In this document: positions 25,978 through 33,730 of the stretch, piece after piece
Position numbering within the stretch: position 1 is the first letter of the stretch
Layout: each line of letters opens with the position of its first letter
Origin: Spirochaeta sp.
GTDB lineage: Bacteria > Spirochaetota > Spirochaetia > Spirochaetales_E > Spirochaetaceae_B
Direction: 5' to 3'
Length of the DNA: 42,325 bases
Assembly: GCA_030590585.1 (NCBI GenBank)
Contig: JAUUYD010000001.1
Coordinates: 1-42,325 of the forward strand
Made by a program: the position numbers and the translations under genes
The notes under the pieces: generated by a model
What the model saw: only the letters and a program-made list of their open reading frames with translations
Databases searched by the model: none
What the model was told of the DNA's origin: nothing

Positions 25978-26013
25978 CCTGAACGCGCTGCATTCAGGTT
26001 CTAAAATCAGAAC
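25978..26013 (+). promoter_or_regulatory. Two abutting hairpins in the rho leader
   Basis: CCTGAA (25978-25983) pairs with TTCAGG (25993-25998), and GTTCT (25998-26002) pairs with AGAAC (26009-26013). The two stems share base 25998. In E. coli, rho is autoregulated by attenuation in its leader, so a control role is possible. There is no T-tract. Confidence 0.35.
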
Positions 26014-26063
26014 ATATTTACCATTAACCCGACGGAACGCGGATTCTGTTGAGGGGAGATTTC

Positions 26064-27848
26064 TTGGGTATAATCAGTAAAAAGGATCAACTCGTGTCTG
26101 ACAGCTCACCGGAACAGAGCGAACTGGGTTTGCAGGATGCTAAATCTGCAACAGCAACTGCTGTAAAAAAAGGCTTGAAAAAAGCCATCGTTATCAAAGC
26201 TGCTTCAGAAGACAGCACAGAGGGCAAATATGAGAATGGAGAATCCGTTAGTGAGAACACACAGGATTCCTCAACTTCAGATATTGTACAGTCGGATATC
26301 GGCATCGCTGCAGGAGCTGATGAACCGGCCGATGCTGTAAAGGCACCTGCAAAGATTAAAGTACGAAAGAAAATTCGTGTAGAAAAAAAAGAAGCCGTTA
26401 AGCAGGATGAATCAATTTATCAGACTGCATCGTTTAATGCTGAGCCGGAAAAAGCAGAGGCTGAAGTGGAAAATGTGCAGGAGCAGGAGGAGGTGCCTAG
26501 AGGGCGTCGGCGCGGGAAAAAAGGTGGAAGCAGGCCGATTAAAGGTCCGAAACACGATCCTGACGCTCCCAAAATCCTTATTAACGATCTCTCCACCACC
26601 ACAATGCCCCAATTACGTGAAATGGCTGAAGATCTGGGGCTTAAAAAAGAAGACCTGGTACCACTGAAGAAGCAGGAAATTATTTTCCAGGTATTGACCA
26701 CCCATATCGATAAGGGCGGGGTAATTTACGCCTACGGTTCCCTGGAAATCCTGCCTGACGGGTATGGATTCCTGCGTTCACCCCAGAACTCCTACCTGCC
26801 GGGTTCTGATGATATTTACATTTCTCCCAGCCAGATCCGCCTGTTCAACCTGAAAACCGGTGATACAGTTTATGGTCAGATCCGTTCTCCCAAGGAAGGT
26901 GAGCGGTTCTTTGCCATGCTTCGGGTTGTTAATGTCAATTTTGATGACCCCTCTGTTGCTCAGACCAGGGTCTCATTTGAGAACCTCACGCCACTGTACC
27001 CCACAGAGAGGATGGATATGGAAACCCGCGCCGGTGATCCCTCCACACGTATCATCAACCTCTTCTGTCCCATAGGTAAGGGTCAGAGAGGTCTGATCGT
27101 TTCTCCTCCGAAATCAGGTAAAACTATTATTCTTCAGAAAATTGCAAACGCGATTACAGAAAATCATTCGGATGTATATCTCATAGTTCTCCTCATCGAT
27201 GAGCGTCCTGAGGAAGTTACAGATATGAAGCGCAGTGTCCAGGGTGAGGTAATTGCCTCAACCTTTGATGAACAGGCCTCCAGGCACGTTCAGGTTGCAG
27301 AAATGGTTCTGGAGAAGGCCCGCAGGCTAGTGGAGCATAAGAAGGATGTTGTTATCCTTCTGGACTCCCTCACACGTCTGGCCAGAGCTTACAATCAAAC
27401 AGTTCCCACCAGCGGCAAAATACTTTCCGGAGGGGTGGATTCCAACGCGCTCCATAAACCAAAACGTTTTTTCGGTGCCGCACGTAATATTGAAAACGGC
27501 GGAAGTCTCACAATTGTGTCCACCGCTCTTATCGAAACCGGCAGCCGGATGGATGAAGTTATCTTTGAAGAATTCAAGGGTACGGGGAATATGGAGCTTG
27601 TTCTGGACCGCAGGCTGGCTGATAAACGCGTTTATCCGGCCTTCAATGTCAAGAAATCCAGCACACGGAAAGAAGAGCTTCTGCTGTCCGATATGGAACT
27701 TAACAAGATGTGGGTTCTAAGAAAAGTGTTAAGTCCTATGGATGACCTTGAATCAACCGAGATGATCGTTGACAAGATGCGGAAGACCAAGAATAATGAG
27801 GCGTTTCTCAGTGGAATGAATACGTCGGGAGTTGTGCGCGACCTATAG
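26064..27848 (+). CDS. rho: Transcription termination factor Rho with long N-terminal extension
   Basis: 594 residues from TTG 26064, with GAGGGGAG 5 nt upstream; GTG 26094, with AAGGA, is the other good candidate. Rho is a hexameric RNA-dependent ATPase that ends transcription. The first 165 or so residues are a low-complexity extension, acidic then basic ([16 protein letters not shown]). Then come the Rho N-terminal helices, the RNA-binding OB domain (GYGFLRSP, then [19 protein letters not shown]), the Walker [15 protein letters not shown], the [10 protein letters not shown] motif and the R-loop region [20 protein letters not shown]. The core is fully conserved. Such N-terminal insertions occur in several phyla and can add RNA binding. 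rpmE follows 28 bp later. Confidence 0.97.
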   Translation: MGIISKKDQLVSDSSPEQSELGLQDAKSATATAVKKGLKKAIVIKAASEDSTEGKYENGESVSENTQDSSTSDIVQSDIGIAAGADEPADAVKAPAKIKVRKKIRVEKKEAVKQDESIYQTASFNAEPEKAEAEVENVQEQEEVPRGRRRGKKGGSRPIKGPKHDPDAPKILINDLSTTTMPQLREMAEDLGLKKEDLVPLKKQEIIFQVLTTHIDKGGVIYAYGSLEILPDGYGFLRSPQNSYLPGSDDIYISPSQIRLFNLKTGDTVYGQIRSPKEGERFFAMLRVVNVNFDDPSVAQTRVSFENLTPLYPTERMDMETRAGDPSTRIINLFCPIGKGQRGLIVSPPKSGKTIILQKIANAITENHSDVYLIVLLIDERPEEVTDMKRSVQGEVIASTFDEQASRHVQVAEMVLEKARRLVEHKKDVVILLDSLTRLARAYNQTVPTSGKILSGGVDSNALHKPKRFFGAARNIENGGSLTIVSTALIETGSRMDEVIFEEFKGTGNMELVLDRRLADKRVYPAFNVKKSSTRKEELLLSDMELNKMWVLRKVLSPMDDLESTEMIVDKMRKTKNNEAFLSGMNTSGVVRDL

Positions 27849-27876
27849 CGTAACCGACAGAATAGGAATTAATGTT

Positions 27877-28083
27877 ATGAAGAGTGGTATACATCCGGAT
27901 TATAAGCCTGCCAAGGTGTCCTGCGCATGCGGCAACGCATTTGAAACGTTCTCAACAGTCGGTGACTTGCAGATTGAAATCTGTTCCAGCTGCCATCCTT
28001 TTTTCACCGGTAAGCAGAAACTGGTGGATACGGCCGGGCGTGTTGAGAGATTCAACAAGAAGTACGGTATCAAGTCTACATAG
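27877..28083 (+). CDS. rpmE: 50S ribosomal protein L31, zinc-binding type
   Basis: 68 residues from ATG 27877 ([20 protein letters not shown]), preceded by AGGA. A frame reaching back to 27832 lies in rho and is not used. Two cysteine pairs are present (CAC and CSSC), so this is the zinc-containing form that many bacteria replace with a Cys-free paralogue under zinc shortage. The ending [10 protein letters not shown] is normal. rho-rpmE adjacency is common in bacteria. A strong terminator follows. Confidence 0.97.
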   Translation: MKSGIHPDYKPAKVSCACGNAFETFSTVGDLQIEICSSCHPFFTGKQKLVDTAGRVERFNKKYGIKST

Positions 28084-28112
28084 ACTTACAGCTGTTTAGA
28101 TTCAAGCGAATG

Positions 28113-28145
28113 GGGTTATCCAAAAATCGTGGATAACCCTTTTTT
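28113..28145 (+). terminator. Rho-independent terminator after rho-rpmE
   Basis: GGGTTATCC (28113-28121) pairs perfectly with GGATAACCC (28131-28139) across a 9-nt loop, followed by six T. Confidence 0.95.
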
Positions 28146-28197
28146 CTTGCTCGAAAGAACATTCGATTACGCAGGTTTCATAAATTGAAGGCTTTTC

Positions 28198-28226
28198 TTG
28201 ATTCCAAATCAATCTCGGCGTAATAT
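28198..28226 (+). promoter_or_regulatory. Promoter of the galactokinase-like gene with a palindrome over the -35
   Basis: TTGATT at 28198-28203 and TAATAT at 28221-28226, spacer 17 nt. The -35 forms half of an exact inverted repeat, TTGATT-CCA-AATCAA (28198-28212), a plausible operator. Confidence 0.5.
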
Positions 28227-28247
28227 CTTGATTATCCTTAATGAGAG

Positions 28248-29414
28248 ATGGCGGACCCCTTGATTGATCAGATCATTGTACATCACGAGAGCGAATACGG
28301 CGAAAAACCCTCTGTCATAACCAGCGCTCCTGGAAAAGTGGATCTATTGGGGGAGCATGGTGAGGTGAGTCAGGGCTATGTACTTTCCCTTGCCATTGAC
28401 CGGCGTTTCTATATCGCAGCATCCCACAGGAGTGATAACTCACTTCGATTCTTTTCAGCTAACCTCAATGAGCGAAAGAAATCAACTATTGCCGGACTCA
28501 AGTATAAGCGGGAGGACCGCTGGGCAAACTACAGTAAAGGCGTTATTGATGCCTTAATCCATATGGGATTCAATATCAGGGGGCTTAACCTCACCCTCTT
28601 CAGTGAAGTTCCCATGGGAATCGGACTGGCATCATCTTCCGCGCTTACCGTCGCTACCGTATGTGCCGTTAAAGAGCTTTTTAATCTGGAATTATCTGAA
28701 GCACGAATAATTGAAGCGGCTCGTTCCTCGGAAAGCCATTTCATGAATCTTCATGAAGGTATTAGATCTCCGATGGTGTCCTACTATGCCAGAGCCGGTT
28801 ATTTAACCCTCCTTGATGTCAGGTCTTTAAAAGTTGAATATATGGATTTTCCGGGATCTCCTGCAATTCTCCTTGTAACCGATTCGAGAGTGCCTGAGAG
28901 TATGAGTGATGATGAGAAGGGTGAGATTGATGAATCCTGCAGTGAATGTGTTAAAGCCCTTGACAGTGGTAAATCAGGTGTGTTGTTCCGGGATTTAACC
29001 CGGGATGATATTTCCAGCACAATTGAAGGTTTGAGTGAAAGATCCCGGCGTGTCTGCCTCCATGTTATTAAGGAAAATTCACGGATTCATGAATTTCGAC
29101 GGGCGGTCAAGAGCGGTTATCTGGATGTTGCAGGGCGGGTATTGTTTCGATCTCATGAGAGCCTGCGCGATCTTCTGGAAATTTCCTGTCCCGAGCTGGA
29201 CTGGCTGGCCAAACGAGCGGTTGAAACCAATGGTATCTACGGTTCCAGAATGATTGGAAGCGGTTATGGCGGGTGTACGGTGACTCTTCTTGACGGTAAG
29301 CTTAAGAGAAACTACGAAGAACGCTTGGAGGAATATGACAGGATTTTCGGCTTTAAGGCCAGTGTCTTTCAAGTAGAACCTGGATATGGTGCACGAATTC
29401 ATCTCCCGGATTGA
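28248..29414 (+). CDS. Galactokinase-like GHMP protein lacking catalytic and sugar-binding residues
   Basis: 388 residues, the length of GalK. The GHMP fold is clear: APGKVDLLGEHGEVSQGYVL (27-46) stands for the GalK signature PGRVNLxGEHxDY, the ATP loop VPMGIGLASSSAL (121-133) is intact, and GSRMIGSGYGGCTVTLL is the third motif. Two changes matter. The galactose-binding Asp after GEH is Glu39 with TDY changed to GEV. The catalytic Asp, normally in GIMDQ, is Ser174 in GIRSPMVSYY. The Asp-Cys/Val-Arg-Ser segment that follows (LLDVRSL) is kept. True galactokinase activity is therefore unlikely. It may be a regulator, as Gal3-type proteins are, or act on another substrate. It is monocistronic, and no other Leloir gene is near. 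Confidence 0.88.
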   Translation: MADPLIDQIIVHHESEYGEKPSVITSAPGKVDLLGEHGEVSQGYVLSLAIDRRFYIAASHRSDNSLRFFSANLNERKKSTIAGLKYKREDRWANYSKGVIDALIHMGFNIRGLNLTLFSEVPMGIGLASSSALTVATVCAVKELFNLELSEARIIEAARSSESHFMNLHEGIRSPMVSYYARAGYLTLLDVRSLKVEYMDFPGSPAILLVTDSRVPESMSDDEKGEIDESCSECVKALDSGKSGVLFRDLTRDDISSTIEGLSERSRRVCLHVIKENSRIHEFRRAVKSGYLDVAGRVLFRSHESLRDLLEISCPELDWLAKRAVETNGIYGSRMIGSGYGGCTVTLLDGKLKRNYEERLEEYDRIFGFKASVFQVEPGYGARIHLPD

Positions 29415-29561
29415 TGATTAAATGATCTTGATGCTGACAAATGATAAGGGAGCTGATACACGGGCTGTTATAGATGGCAATTTTTCCATCAGCCCCATTG
29501 CGGTTGAGCCTTCACTCACCCAAGGGAGCTCCTTTCATGATAGAATGATCTGGAGGGGCAT

Positions 29562-30251
29562 ATGAGTTTGAGTTTCAGGGAAGATGGTCTTCTTCTCTAC
29601 AACGAAGGCCGTTACTCCGCAGCATTGGAAATATTTCTGGCTGAAGAAACAGATCCTGCTGAAGATGCCGAATTGGCGTATTACATGGGGCTGTGCCATG
29701 CCCGGTTGGGAGAAACCGGGGAATCTATCAGACTGCTCAGGCAGGTTCTCAGTATAGACAATCATTTGGTACGTTTATATCAGGCTCGGATGCTGCTTTC
29801 ATGGCTTCTGGTTGAGTGCGGTGATATTGAAGAAGCCGAACAGCAGCTCAGGGAAGTGCTTCAGGAGGGTTTTGAATCTCCTCAGGCCTGGTCTGCTCTG
29901 GGGTATTGCCAATGGCGTCGGAATAGAACAGATCTGGCACTGGAGAGCTACCGGGAAGCCCTCAAGCTTGACGATGGAAATTCCAACGCTGTAAATGGCT
30001 TGGGGTATTTGCTTGCTGATAGCGGAGAAGACCCTGATACCGCCGTAGAGCTCTGCCTCAAAGCTGTTGAAACGTCACCGGAGAATATGGCATATCGGGA
30101 TTCCCTCGGCTGGGCCCTGTTTCGGGCCGGAAGAACTACGGACGCGGTCCGCTGCCTTACCGAAGCACTCTCAAACCGCCCGGGGGATGAAATTATTAAA
30201 GGTCATTTGGAGGCGGTAAGGACACATGAGCAGCCGGATAACAACTCATAG
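29562..30251 (+). CDS. TPR-repeat protein
   Basis: 229 residues, start preceded by GGAGGGG. At least five tetratricopeptide helix pairs span the protein: FREDGLLLYNEGRYSAALEI, AYYMGLCHARLGETGESIRL, AWSALGYCQWRRNRTDLALE, VNGLGYLLADSGEDPDTAVE and DSLGWALFRAGRTTDAVRCL. No signal peptide is seen, so it is probably cytoplasmic, acting as a protein-protein scaffold. Its last 26 bp overlap the secreted propeller/VWA gene that also begins with TPR-like helices, so both probably serve the same unknown process. Confidence 0.88.
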   Translation: MSLSFREDGLLLYNEGRYSAALEIFLAEETDPAEDAELAYYMGLCHARLGETGESIRLLRQVLSIDNHLVRLYQARMLLSWLLVECGDIEEAEQQLREVLQEGFESPQAWSALGYCQWRRNRTDLALESYREALKLDDGNSNAVNGLGYLLADSGEDPDTAVELCLKAVETSPENMAYRDSLGWALFRAGRTTDAVRCLTEALSNRPGDEIIKGHLEAVRTHEQPDNNS

Positions 30252-32286
30252 CCGCATTGCGGCCTTATTTATCTTCTTTGGTTTTTTTACGGTTCAGTAT
30301 AGCTTTGCCCAGGATCTCGGCCTGAAAGCTGTTCAGGCCCTGGAAGAATGGCGTTGGGGTGTAATCTCCTATAATGACGGGCTGCCGGGGAAAGCTCTTC
30401 TGGCCATGGAAAGAGCCGTAAGCCTTGATCCCGTTAACCAGGATATCCGGGAATGGCTCGGACGATCGTATTGGCGTTCCGGAATGGAAGATGCCGCCCT
30501 GGAAGTCTGGGACCGGCTCATAGAGGAAGGTCTGGCCTCCAATACTCTTCAGAACAGGGCGGAGCAGTTACGCCGGCGTTTATCGGGAGAAGAGGAAATC
30601 CCCATTGACGATGAATGGATTCCCCTTACCGCTTTTTATGGATTTGAAGATAATATCCGATATTTTGAAAGGCCTTCAGTTGTACGGAGCGCCGGTGATG
30701 GATCAGGATCACTGCTGGTGGCTTCCTACGCCGGTGGAGAGGTTGTTCGGATTGATGCCAATGGAACTCTTGTTGAGCGTTATGAAGGAGGTCTGGAGGG
30801 ATTTGACAGACCCTTTGATATTCTTCCCACCGGTGACGGCCGTCTTCTGGTGAGTGAGTTCCAATCCGACCGGATATCAGTTCTTTCCATGTCCGGGTAT
30901 GACCGGGGATATCGTATTGAAACATGGGGGGAAACCGGAAAGCATAACGGTCAGTTTCTCGGCCCCCAATACATGGCTCTCTCACCTGAAGGTGATTTCG
31001 TTTATATCAGCGACTGGGGTAACAGGCGGGTTGGAAAATGGAGCCTCGATGGTCAGCATGTGTTGAATCTTGAAGGCAGGGGCAGATTTGAGGGATTTGA
31101 AGGCGTATCCGGTATCGCGTGTGATGGGGATCGTGTTTACATTGCTGATTCCCTGAAAGGTACTGTGGATGTGTTTGATCCATCCGGGAATTACCTTGGC
31201 CCATTGGTAGAAGAAGGACTTACGGCACCTGAAGGTCTTTCAATGTACAACGGTGATCTTCTGGTAGCCGATGGGAGTGAAATACGGCGTATCAATCTCT
31301 TTTCGGGAGAATTAAGTGTGGAGGCATCCCTTGGATCCGGCGGTCATCGAATAATCTCTGCTTTTCCCGATGAGAACGGTAATCTGGCTGTGAGTGATAT
31401 TGATACAAACCGAATTGTGCTGCTGACTCCTTTATCAACACTTTACGGCGGGTTGGATGTGACTCTGGACCGTGTCAGGGGAGATGCTTATCCGGATATT
31501 GTTGTAGATATTTCAGTTCGTGACAGAATGGGACATCCCATTTCAGGTCTGGATGCATCAAATTTCCGCATTTTTGACGGCAGTTTATCACTGGGACAGC
31601 CGGAGGTTGATTGGAGTTCTTCCGAAGACAACTCAGTCTCCATTGTTGCCGTCATGGATTTGTCCGGGAGTAATTCCGATGTTGAAGTCCTTCTCCAGGG
31701 TTTGAATGATTTAAGCTCTGCTCTGGATTCTGATGATTCCTTCTCGCTGATAGCTGCGGGTGTTGAGGCTGTTGTTCATGATATCAATCCGGAAAAGGGG
31801 CTGGATGCTTTCAAAGCTCTTATCGATGATTCGGTAGGCAGCAGACCGGTACTGTGGGACGAATCCCTGCGGCTGGCATCAACCCGTATCGCACCGGACA
31901 GGAAGCGTAAAGCCGTTGTTGCTTTTATTAATCGACCACCTTCATCAACTGCTTTTGACCGTTACGGCCTTGTGGAAACCGCACGTTTGATGGCCAATAA
32001 CGGGATTGTCTTTTATCCGATTTACAGTGACAGCAGCATGAGCAGTAGAGAACTGGATTACATCGCGGCCCAGACAGGCGGGGAGTCTTCCTTTATGTAC
32101 CGTCCCGAGGGCAGCGGCATCATCATTCGACAAATCAGAAAAACAGGAATCGGGCGTTACACACTGGTCTGGCGAACGCCTCGTTCCTCGGGTTACGGCA
32201 GAACCTATCTTCCTGTTTCCATTGAAGTTATCTATATCAACAAGAGCGGAAGGGATGAGTCGGGCACTTTCGCACCCCTTCGATAA
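30226..32286 (+). CDS. Secreted TPR / beta-propeller / VWA-domain protein
   Basis: 686 residues. A signal peptide (about 1-28, IAALFIFFGFFTVQYSFA then Q) is followed by a short TPR-like region (35-110). A propeller of NHL/SMP type follows at about 125-400, with repeated YIADSLKGTVDVFDPSG- and VYISDWGNRRVGKWSL-like blades. A von Willebrand A domain at about 465-650 has the metal-ion adhesion motif DLSGS in VAVMDLSGSNSD. A linker around 415-450 (ISVRDRMGHPISGLDASNF) resembles the VWFA-related domain of some secreted proteins. It is probably periplasmic or on the surface. It overlaps its neighbours at both ends, 26 bp and 32 bp. Confidence 0.88.
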   Translation: MSSRITTHSRIAALFIFFGFFTVQYSFAQDLGLKAVQALEEWRWGVISYNDGLPGKALLAMERAVSLDPVNQDIREWLGRSYWRSGMEDAALEVWDRLIEEGLASNTLQNRAEQLRRRLSGEEEIPIDDEWIPLTAFYGFEDNIRYFERPSVVRSAGDGSGSLLVASYAGGEVVRIDANGTLVERYEGGLEGFDRPFDILPTGDGRLLVSEFQSDRISVLSMSGYDRGYRIETWGETGKHNGQFLGPQYMALSPEGDFVYISDWGNRRVGKWSLDGQHVLNLEGRGRFEGFEGVSGIACDGDRVYIADSLKGTVDVFDPSGNYLGPLVEEGLTAPEGLSMYNGDLLVADGSEIRRINLFSGELSVEASLGSGGHRIISAFPDENGNLAVSDIDTNRIVLLTPLSTLYGGLDVTLDRVRGDAYPDIVVDISVRDRMGHPISGLDASNFRIFDGSLSLGQPEVDWSSSEDNSVSIVAVMDLSGSNSDVEVLLQGLNDLSSALDSDDSFSLIAAGVEAVVHDINPEKGLDAFKALIDDSVGSRPVLWDESLRLASTRIAPDRKRKAVVAFINRPPSSTAFDRYGLVETARLMANNGIVFYPIYSDSSMSSRELDYIAAQTGGESSFMYRPEGSGIIIRQIRKTGIGRYTLVWRTPRSSGYGRTYLPVSIEVIYINKSGRDESGTFAPLR

Positions 32287-32602
32287 CAAGTTGTTTCGGA
32301 ATATCAGCCGCTGGTGGGACAGTCATTGTATTCGCTGCGGTCTATGCTGCTACGAGAAGATTCGGCAGGAAAACGGAAGCTGGGTTCTGGAGCTGTCACG
32401 ACCATGTCCATGGCTGAACACTGAAACCAAGCTGTGCAAGGTCTACAAGCAGCGCTTGAAGATATACCCCGGATGCCGGCGTATTACTGTGTTTCGAGCC
32501 CTTTTCGCAACATACCTGCCCCCGAGCTGCGGGTATGTTCGAAAATTCAGGCCGAGACTGTTTCCTTCTTCACAGGTAGTAATATCAGAAACAGTCGAAT
32601 GA
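32255..32602 (+). CDS. Cysteine-cluster protein, YcgN/YkgJ-like
   Basis: 115 residues from ATG 32255, 2 nt after GGAAGGG, overlapping the preceding gene by 32 bp. The pattern HCIRCGLCCYE, then RPCPWL, KLCKVY, YPGCRRI and LPPSCGY supplies eight cysteines arranged as in the UPF0260 and YkgJ families, which are thought to bind iron-sulfur or zinc. The LPPSCGY ending favours the YcgN type. The biochemical role of these families is not known. The gene ends 3 bp before the stop of the oppositely oriented secreted protein gene. Confidence 0.8.
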   Translation: MSRALSHPFDNKLFRNISRWWDSHCIRCGLCCYEKIRQENGSWVLELSRPCPWLNTETKLCKVYKQRLKIYPGCRRITVFRALFATYLPPSCGYVRKFRPRLFPSSQVVISETVE

Positions 32603-32605
32603 CAA

Positions 32606-33277
32606 TCAGGCCACAGGTCCGATTGCGGCCAATCTCCATCCTTCAGGGAATTTTCTGAAATAGAAACCCATTTTCTCTGCCCAGAACGTAACTTCCGGTA
32701 CTGCCCCCGCATACTCCGGATGAACCTGAACATCCAGTCTCCAGTAACCGTTATCAAGAGCTACAACCTGTATTGTATTCATGTTAAAAACATCATACGG
32801 CGCTATGGAGCTCATATCATATTCTGAAAAGAACCAATCCAGCTCGGAAGCGATCAGAGTCTTTTCAACTCCCGCATCGAAGAGAGGAAGATAAAGAACC
32901 TCTGAAATGACAGAAAGTGTTAAGGATGGGTTCTCGTTAAAAACACCACGGAGGAGTTTGTTGAAGTAGTAAAAAGAGGCATCTCCGCCTGCCGGATCCA
33001 GGGCCGGTTGAACCGGCCGTTTCGGTGCGGCAGTTTCCTGAACCTGGACAGGACGTTCAGCCGTACCGAATCCCGGGAAAATTACACGGGCCAGAGCCCT
33101 GTAGTCTTCAGCCCTGGAAGCTTGATCCAGGGTATCAAAATGGTCAGCCACTCGATCATAGGCATCTGCAAGATCGTACCGCTGTGCCTTGGAAAGATCA
33201 TCAAAAAATACTTCTGATGCACTGAGTGATACAGTTAAGAGTACGAATACGGAGAATAGTAAGACGGCATGTTTCAT
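32606..33277 (-). CDS. Secreted protein of unknown function
   Basis: 223 residues from ATG 33277, six nt after GGGAGG. Signal peptide MKHAVLLFSVFVLLTVSLSA, then a helical part (DLADAYDRVADHFDTLDQ), a proline-rich linker and a mixed alpha/beta C-terminus (VYLP- and YWRLDVQVHPEYAG-type strands). No family recognised. The fold resembles nothing I can name, and the Trp-rich C-terminus (VTFWAEKMGFYFRKFPEGWR) may be a ligand pocket. It is monocistronic and diverges from the clp cluster. Confidence 0.8.
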   Translation of the reverse strand: MKHAVLLFSVFVLLTVSLSASEVFFDDLSKAQRYDLADAYDRVADHFDTLDQASRAEDYRALARVIFPGFGTAERPVQVQETAAPKRPVQPALDPAGGDASFYYFNKLLRGVFNENPSLTLSVISEVLYLPLFDAGVEKTLIASELDWFFSEYDMSSIAPYDVFNMNTIQVVALDNGYWRLDVQVHPEYAGAVPEVTFWAEKMGFYFRKFPEGWRLAAIGPVA

Positions 33278-33385
33278 CAGGAGCCTCCCGACATAAGTTG
33301 TTAACATGATAGCGCAGGGATTATTCTTTGTAAAACCAAAGAGTAGATTTTTCTAGTAACTGAACTTCCTGATTGATAGTATGAG

Positions 33386-33728
33386 GTGAAAGTCGTAAAT
33401 TCCATAGATATGGCAGAGAATCCGAAAGAAGATTATGAAAGCGAACTACTGGAAGACATACGGGAAGAATTGAAAGAACCTGACATGTGGAAAGTTGTAC
33501 TTCTGAACGATGATTACACCCCCAGGGATTTCGTGGTTGAGATACTGGTGTCAATTTTTCATAAACAGCCGATTGAAGCGACGAAAATCATGTTGGATGT
33601 GCATAACAAGGGCAGGGGGGATGGTTGGTATCTACCCATACGATATCGGCCGCACGAAAGTGGTACGTGTAACCCAGCTTGCACGTGAACGTGAATTCCC
33701 TTTAAAAAGCATACTTGAGAGGGCCTGA
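33386..33728 (+). pseudogene. clpS: clpS, frameshifted at a run of six G
   Basis: ClpS is the adaptor that brings N-degron substrates to ClpA. The first frame reads a complete ClpS start and core: MWKVVLLNDDYTPRDFVVEI, then IMLDVHNKGRG, including the Asn-Asp and His residues that hold the N-terminal amino acid. At 33615-33620 a GGGGGG run is one base too long: the expected continuation MVGIYPYDIGRTKVVRVTQL lies in the next frame and runs to a stop at 33728. As written the protein ends with about 20 unrelated residues at 33688. Sequencing error, phase-variable slippage, a +1 recoding event or true decay are all possible. The start is GTG 33386 or ATG 33410. clpA begins 2 bp after the stop. Confidence 0.9.
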
Positions 33729-33730
33729 TA

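Noticed and set aside
29462..29495. Bulged hairpin GGGCTG/CAGCCC before the TPR gene
   Set aside because: It needs a six-base bulge and has no T-tract; it may be chance in a 147-bp gap with no clear promoter.
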